In this document: positions 25,801 to 31,800 of the stretch, piece by piece
How positions within the stretch are numbered: position 1 is the first letter of the stretch
Layout: each line of letters opens with the position of its first letter
Source: Apostichopus californicus
Taxonomy: Eukaryota; Echinodermata; Holothuroidea; Aspidochirotida; Stichopodidae
Reading direction: 5' to 3'
NCBI GenBank assembly: GCA_020650975.1
Contig: JAIPMN010000767.1
Coordinates: 8,904 to 45,981 of the forward strand
DNA: 37,078 nt
The notes under the pieces: model-generated
Told to the model about the DNA's origin: nothing
Seen by the model: the letters and a program-made list of their open reading frames with translations, nothing else
Databases searched by the model: none
Made by a program: the position numbers and the translations under genes

Positions 25801-28800
25801 TATGAGAAATGAATTGTCAGAATTGAATTGAAGAGCAGTTCCATATATACGTATTTATTGCTATTAATTGATGAAGGATTTATACTACCAGCATTTGATA
25901 TTGTTAAAACTTTGGAAAAGTATATTTTCTAGGAAAAAAAAAACCTTGTTAGATACCAGAACAACTCTGGGGGGAGGGGTGGGAGAGGAAGGGGATGGTG
26001 TGTGGTAGATTCTCAGGCACACTGTTTGCAAGATTATGTGGCTACTTTCAAAGCTAGCCCTATAAGCATGAGAAGAGGTTCACATGGACTGCCACTAACT
26101 TAAGCAAGGAGAGATCAGAACATTGGCAAAGCTCATGAATAAAGGAACGAAGAATGTGCAGCATATAAATATGCCTGCAAATATTTCCAATCAGATAAGT
26201 TTATTCGGGTTGTTTTATAAATCAACAGGTTAATCTTGAGGGATACGTATTTCACAGCTGACTAAGTATTTGGTTCAGAATGACTATATGGGTTCTTTTA
26301 TGTTGTGCTAAAACTAGTGAATGGTATAGATCTAGTGATGACACATCAAAGGTGCCACTAGTCATGAAAACACCTCCCATTGGTCATACTTTAAAATATG
26401 ACTGTTATAAATACATTAAAGAAATCTAACCTAATACTAAAATCCCATAGCAACATATCTCTTTAGCTGGGCAAGATGAAAATGTTGTATATTATGTCAT
26501 TTTTAAAATTCAAAATTTAATTTATTATTTTATTAACTTGAAAAATGATCATGTGAAAGAGACACTTAATTCCTGGAATTCAACCGGGGGGGGGGGGGGG
26601 GGGGGNNNNNNNNNNNNNNNNNNNNNNNNNNNNNNNNNNNNNNNNNNNNNNNNNNNNNNNNNNNNNNNNNNNNNNNNNNNNNNNNNNNNNNNNNNNNNNN
26701 NNNNNNNNNNNNNNNNNNNNNNNNNNNNNNNNNNNNNNNNNNNNNNNNNNNNNNNNNNNNNNNNNCCCCCCCCCCCCCCCCCCGGCTACAACATCCAATA
26801 CATGAGTGTCCCCAAAATGATCATGGTGATTGTTGTAGCCACCAAGCAGAAAAAGTTTGGCTACCATTTGTCTCGATGACACATCACATCATCACATGAT
26901 AAATAAGATCATAAGAAGCAGGAAATAAACTGATTTTTGTTTGTACAATGTGTTTGTCACATCAAAACTGTTTTTTGTCATTTATTTTTTCATTTCCTGC
27001 TAATATCCTAGTACTCGTATGATGTGAAAATTTGGCCGACGGGAGATGATGTGTTGCCAAGACAAATCAGCAGCCGCTTCAAGTAGGTTCAAAAGGTTCC
27101 CTCATGATCATCGAGGAGGATAGCTTACCATTCCGGGTCCGCACGATGACCCATCAAGAGGTGGACCTTTCTTTGACCTGCAGGTCCGGACGGGTTCATT
27201 CTCTGGCTGGAGGCACCATAGGTTCCTGCATGGGTCTATATTATATTGCTGTGAAGCGGAAAATTTTAAAAGTGGTTCAAGCATGTTTCTATATTTATTA
27301 TGAGATAAGAGAAATAATATGCAACACAAAAAGTTCTCATTGAAATGACTGAGCACAATGAGGGTTCCCCCCAATCCACATACTACAAAACAGTTTAAAG
27401 GCCTAGATGCCTTGCAATCTAAACAAAGTCCGAAGAAATGTAAGACAACAAAAGTATAGTATGTGGTCTTCCCACCTTTTTTGAAGAGGGGTAAATGAGG
27501 GGGTTAATGCGTGGGGGGTAAATGAGGGGGGTAAAATGAAGACATATTTTGGGACATTTAGGAAATCATTTTAGGATGCATTTTAGACGTACAGTATATG
27601 AGGAAGCACTTTAGGACGTATTGTAGGTCATATTTTAGGACGTATATTAGGAAGTACTTTTGAGGAAGTAATTTAGAATTATTTTTTTCTATTTTGTTAG
27701 GGTTGCTAGTCCAAAAAAGTCATTCAGAATAGAAGAGACAAAAAGAATGCCCCAAAAAAAAGGAATGACATTGAAGGGAAAGGCAAATCCCAACAATGAA
27801 CTAGTAATTGACAGGCAAATAAAACTTTTTATATTTTTAATAAATATATTTTATATTTAAAAGGTCTGGATAGTTTTAGCTTCTTTCATATAGGTACCGA
27901 GTCAAGCATTTGTAAAACAATAGATTTCAGTAGCTTTAAAATCTGAACGAAAAGGATTTTGCAAAACGCGTGGTTCAACTAATGATAGTTGTTACGAAAA
28001 GGGCTATTCACATCTGTATTGAAACTTAGATATGATGACTTGCAATTAGGTCGTATCGAAATATTTATGAACACAACAAGAAGCAATGAATCAATCCTAT
28101 ATATAACCTAACTTTCTCTGTGGATGTTAAATGTACCTCTTTGTACCTAGCTCCAATTTACCTCCAATGTAAATGGAAATGTACCTCCATCACTGATCCT
28201 ACCAGACCCTTTTTTCATATTTTTTTTTCCTTTCAAATTGTCACTTCTTTATCACATTTAGACGAAGTACACTTGTGTCTTTACCTCACAAGTGGTGATA
28301 TCTACGGAAGTCATACCTAGCATTTAAGGAAGTTATGATGGCTGCTAAGGTGCCTGGGTCAATCATTCACGCCTTATGGCAATGTTAAAGCCACCGCAGC
28401 CAATTTGAGAGAAACGTGATACGTACCGAATCAACGTGCACGCATCCAACAGCCACATCAACCTTAATCTATTACACCTGTTTATATACGACTTATAGAT
28501 CATCCTATTACAGGGCTGTATAGCTACTGTACTCTTTAATGGAATGAGTATTAGCACTTATTGGTTCAATATCACAGGCCTATTAGTGCAATAGTACCTT
28601 AACTTATTATTATTATTAGATATGCATAGTGTGAGCAGACACCGATTCACATATCCAGCAATATGATATTATACATATGAACTGTCAGAGAGGTAGTCTG
28701 ACCGCTAAATAGGATAAAATTGGTAGACTGCCAGCATGTGAAAGTTGAGCATTACTATTATCTACATTGAAACATCCAATGGGCAAACCATTAACAGTCT

Positions 28801-31800
28801 GAGCGCTAGTGTCAATGGCTGGCACACCAGCAATAATAATAGTAATAATAATAATAATAATAACAGCTCATCCAGAATCATACAGTAATTAGCATAATTG
28901 GCAATATGTGAATATTTTCAAGACAGTTGTGAACACTACAGTATGACATTTAGCAGATCATTAATATGTCAGCACAATTAAAAATCCCATTCAACATTCT
29001 GTCTAGTCCTTCAACGACGCTCAAGTAAAAAAAAAAAAAATGAAAGAAAAAATGAATATATGTATGAAAATTTCATGTGACAATCGACTCAGAAAGGAAA
29101 CAACGTCAATTACATGAAAAGATAACGACTCTAAAAAGTGCAAATATCCTAGAAAGATCAATACAGAGTTAAGAGATTTCCCAAGGCACATGTATTTCCG
29201 ATATGACTTCCATTTGGCACTCACATGAACTCTCCTTTTGACCTTGAATTACTTCAGATTTAATGTTTGTTTGTCTCTTCTTCTCTTCCTATTTGTTTCA
29301 AATTGTAAACTATAACTCTTAGAAATCAGGTCATAATTTTTTGGGTGATAGAAACTTAGCACGCCAGAAAATTGTTCAAGATTTCTATCGAGCAATCATG
29401 GGTTAAAGGACAGACGAAAAAGAAGACATAGTGTTTTAGCGGGTTTCTAATGCACACTATAACAACTAGCTACTACATAGCAAGTTTTCTTATTGTACTT
29501 TAGATCCTCCTGCAAGCAGGAACTCGCGAAGAAGCCATCATTGGCTTATCAAAGCCTGCAAGCTGACCGAAGTCAGTCTCTTAGATTCATATTTAAGGTC
29601 CATGATTATGAATTTTCAATTGTGAACAACTCTGTAACCGGACAACATACATTAATCTTGGAGTGACTCGAATTCGGGACCTTTTTTGGTCCTTAATATA
29701 GGCCTGTGTACTCACTCCATTGCAAGTCACTGTTCCGGGACCGAAGTCAAACCGACACTGGTCGTTCATGCTGTACCGTATCCCTGGGAATGGCATGTCG
29801 TCCGTGTCATTGAAGGGAGTATCCCACAGACAGTTAAGATTCCTGGTGGGAGAGAAAAGTATATGCGATGATTAAAAAAAAAACAATTATATCATTTCTC
29901 CATTGATCCTAGAGGGACCCCAGGGAAATGCAAATGCTCGGAGATCGATTACAGACTGAATGGGCGGTATCTTTGTAATTAATGTACAACACTATTACAG
30001 GCAAACATCATGTACAGAAAGATGTACTAACAAAATTTGTACATCACGATTACAAAAAACATGTACAAAACTTCATGTGCAAAAACAAGTAAATACAAAA
30101 TTTGTACCGCATAATAGCATGCAAATTTCATGTTCAAAAACATGTACAAAACTGCATGTATCCACAAAAAGATGTACAAATCAAATTTTGTACAACATGA
30201 TTAAATGCAAACTTTGCAGCAGCTGTGTGTTCCCTTTATAAAGTACTACAACATTATATAAAGATATTCAATTTTCTCATCAAAATTATTTTAATTAATG
30301 TGGCAGTGGACTTGGTCAAGCTAAACATTAGCTGCATTATTCTCAGCCCAAACGATTGATGTAACTTGTAACTTATTAATATATAATTCTTAGAGGGCCT
30401 GACATTTCAATCCTAGCTCAGGATCTTCTTCAGAAGCTAACTTGTAAATGAAAACAAACCTATTGACGGGGGCTGTAGCCAGGTTTTTTTTACCAGATTC
30501 AGCCCTCCAATGGCTTTTACTGTAATGCCCCCACTTACAATATTTAAAGCTTTTGCCTACAGGTCAGTTTTTTTCTATGGTTGCTCTACACAAAGAAATA
30601 TGCTCGTAGAGTCACTGAGGAAACAACTTCCTTTCTAAAGTAAATATATTTAATAGCAATACAATGCTCCAAATTTCTTATGTCATGCACAAGCTTTCCA
30701 ATTTATCAAAAATAACATCACCATAAATTCATGTAACCACATTTTGCTTTTGGCAACCGATGTAGAAGTGCTCATAACAAATGTGTAATTTGGATAAAGT
30801 TGAAATAATCACAATAGACAGACTCATAATCCATTCAGTGGTGGTTCGTGAGAATGCCAGCGGCAAAAAAATCTACGAAACCAAGTTGTTCTTAATGACT
30901 GCTTTGTGTGAATGGTTTCCATTCTATACATCTCATTGAACTTGAAAAGTCTAAGTGAACCCTTAAAGATACATCTTGAAAAGAAGAACTTTACTGACGG
31001 TACTTTTCTAAAGTACATTAATCCCACGGATGATACTTTAGATCGTTTCTTAAGGGGAAAACCGATCCATCATTGAATAACATTTCCAACAAAATCAATT
31101 ACCACAAAGTATGAGCAGCTGGCACATAATCAATGAACTGTCCGAAACCTACTGGAAAATACATAACAAAGTCTGTATTGTCAAGATAATATCATGGCTA
31201 GTTACTCCTTTGCCATGAATGCATTCCCACCTCCCCCCCAGGACCCCTCCCCCCCCCCAGGAATCAAGTCAGATTTCTACATCCTCTAGCTGGCACTAGT
31301 TCTCTAGTTTTGTTTACGCTGCTAATCTGAAAAATGATTTGTTTGTTTATTTTACTCGGACTATTTTGTTTTCTATACTAGTCTGAATTTATTATTATTG
31401 TTAACCAGCTCAATTAAGCTTGTCCCCTCCCCAACACTAGTTTACATTCCCCCCCCCTCCCATCCCCACATAGGCATGTTCCCTCTCCTACACAAGCACT
31501 TTGGACACATTGCTAATGTTGATATAGTACAGCTAAAACATTAATTCGAATACAAGAAAAAGAAAAGAATTGGTAAAATGTGTGAGAAAGCATGCATACT
31601 TATTTATAAACCTTGTGTTGATCAAAATGTTTGTTGCTAATGCTTAGTGCTTTAAGAGTCAAAGGAGGTGGGGCAGGGGGTTGGGGTTTGGGAATTACTT
31701 ACCCTCTCCCCCCAGTAATGACTTCAGACTTTATTAATTTCTTTGATTTTTCTTTAAAATTGACTGTCATATTTCATGGAATGTTTGTCAAACATTAAAG

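Noticed and set aside
26538..26882. ORFs of 100-113 codons across the N gap
   Set aside because: Open only because the gap is untranslatable; flanks are homopolymers and intron.
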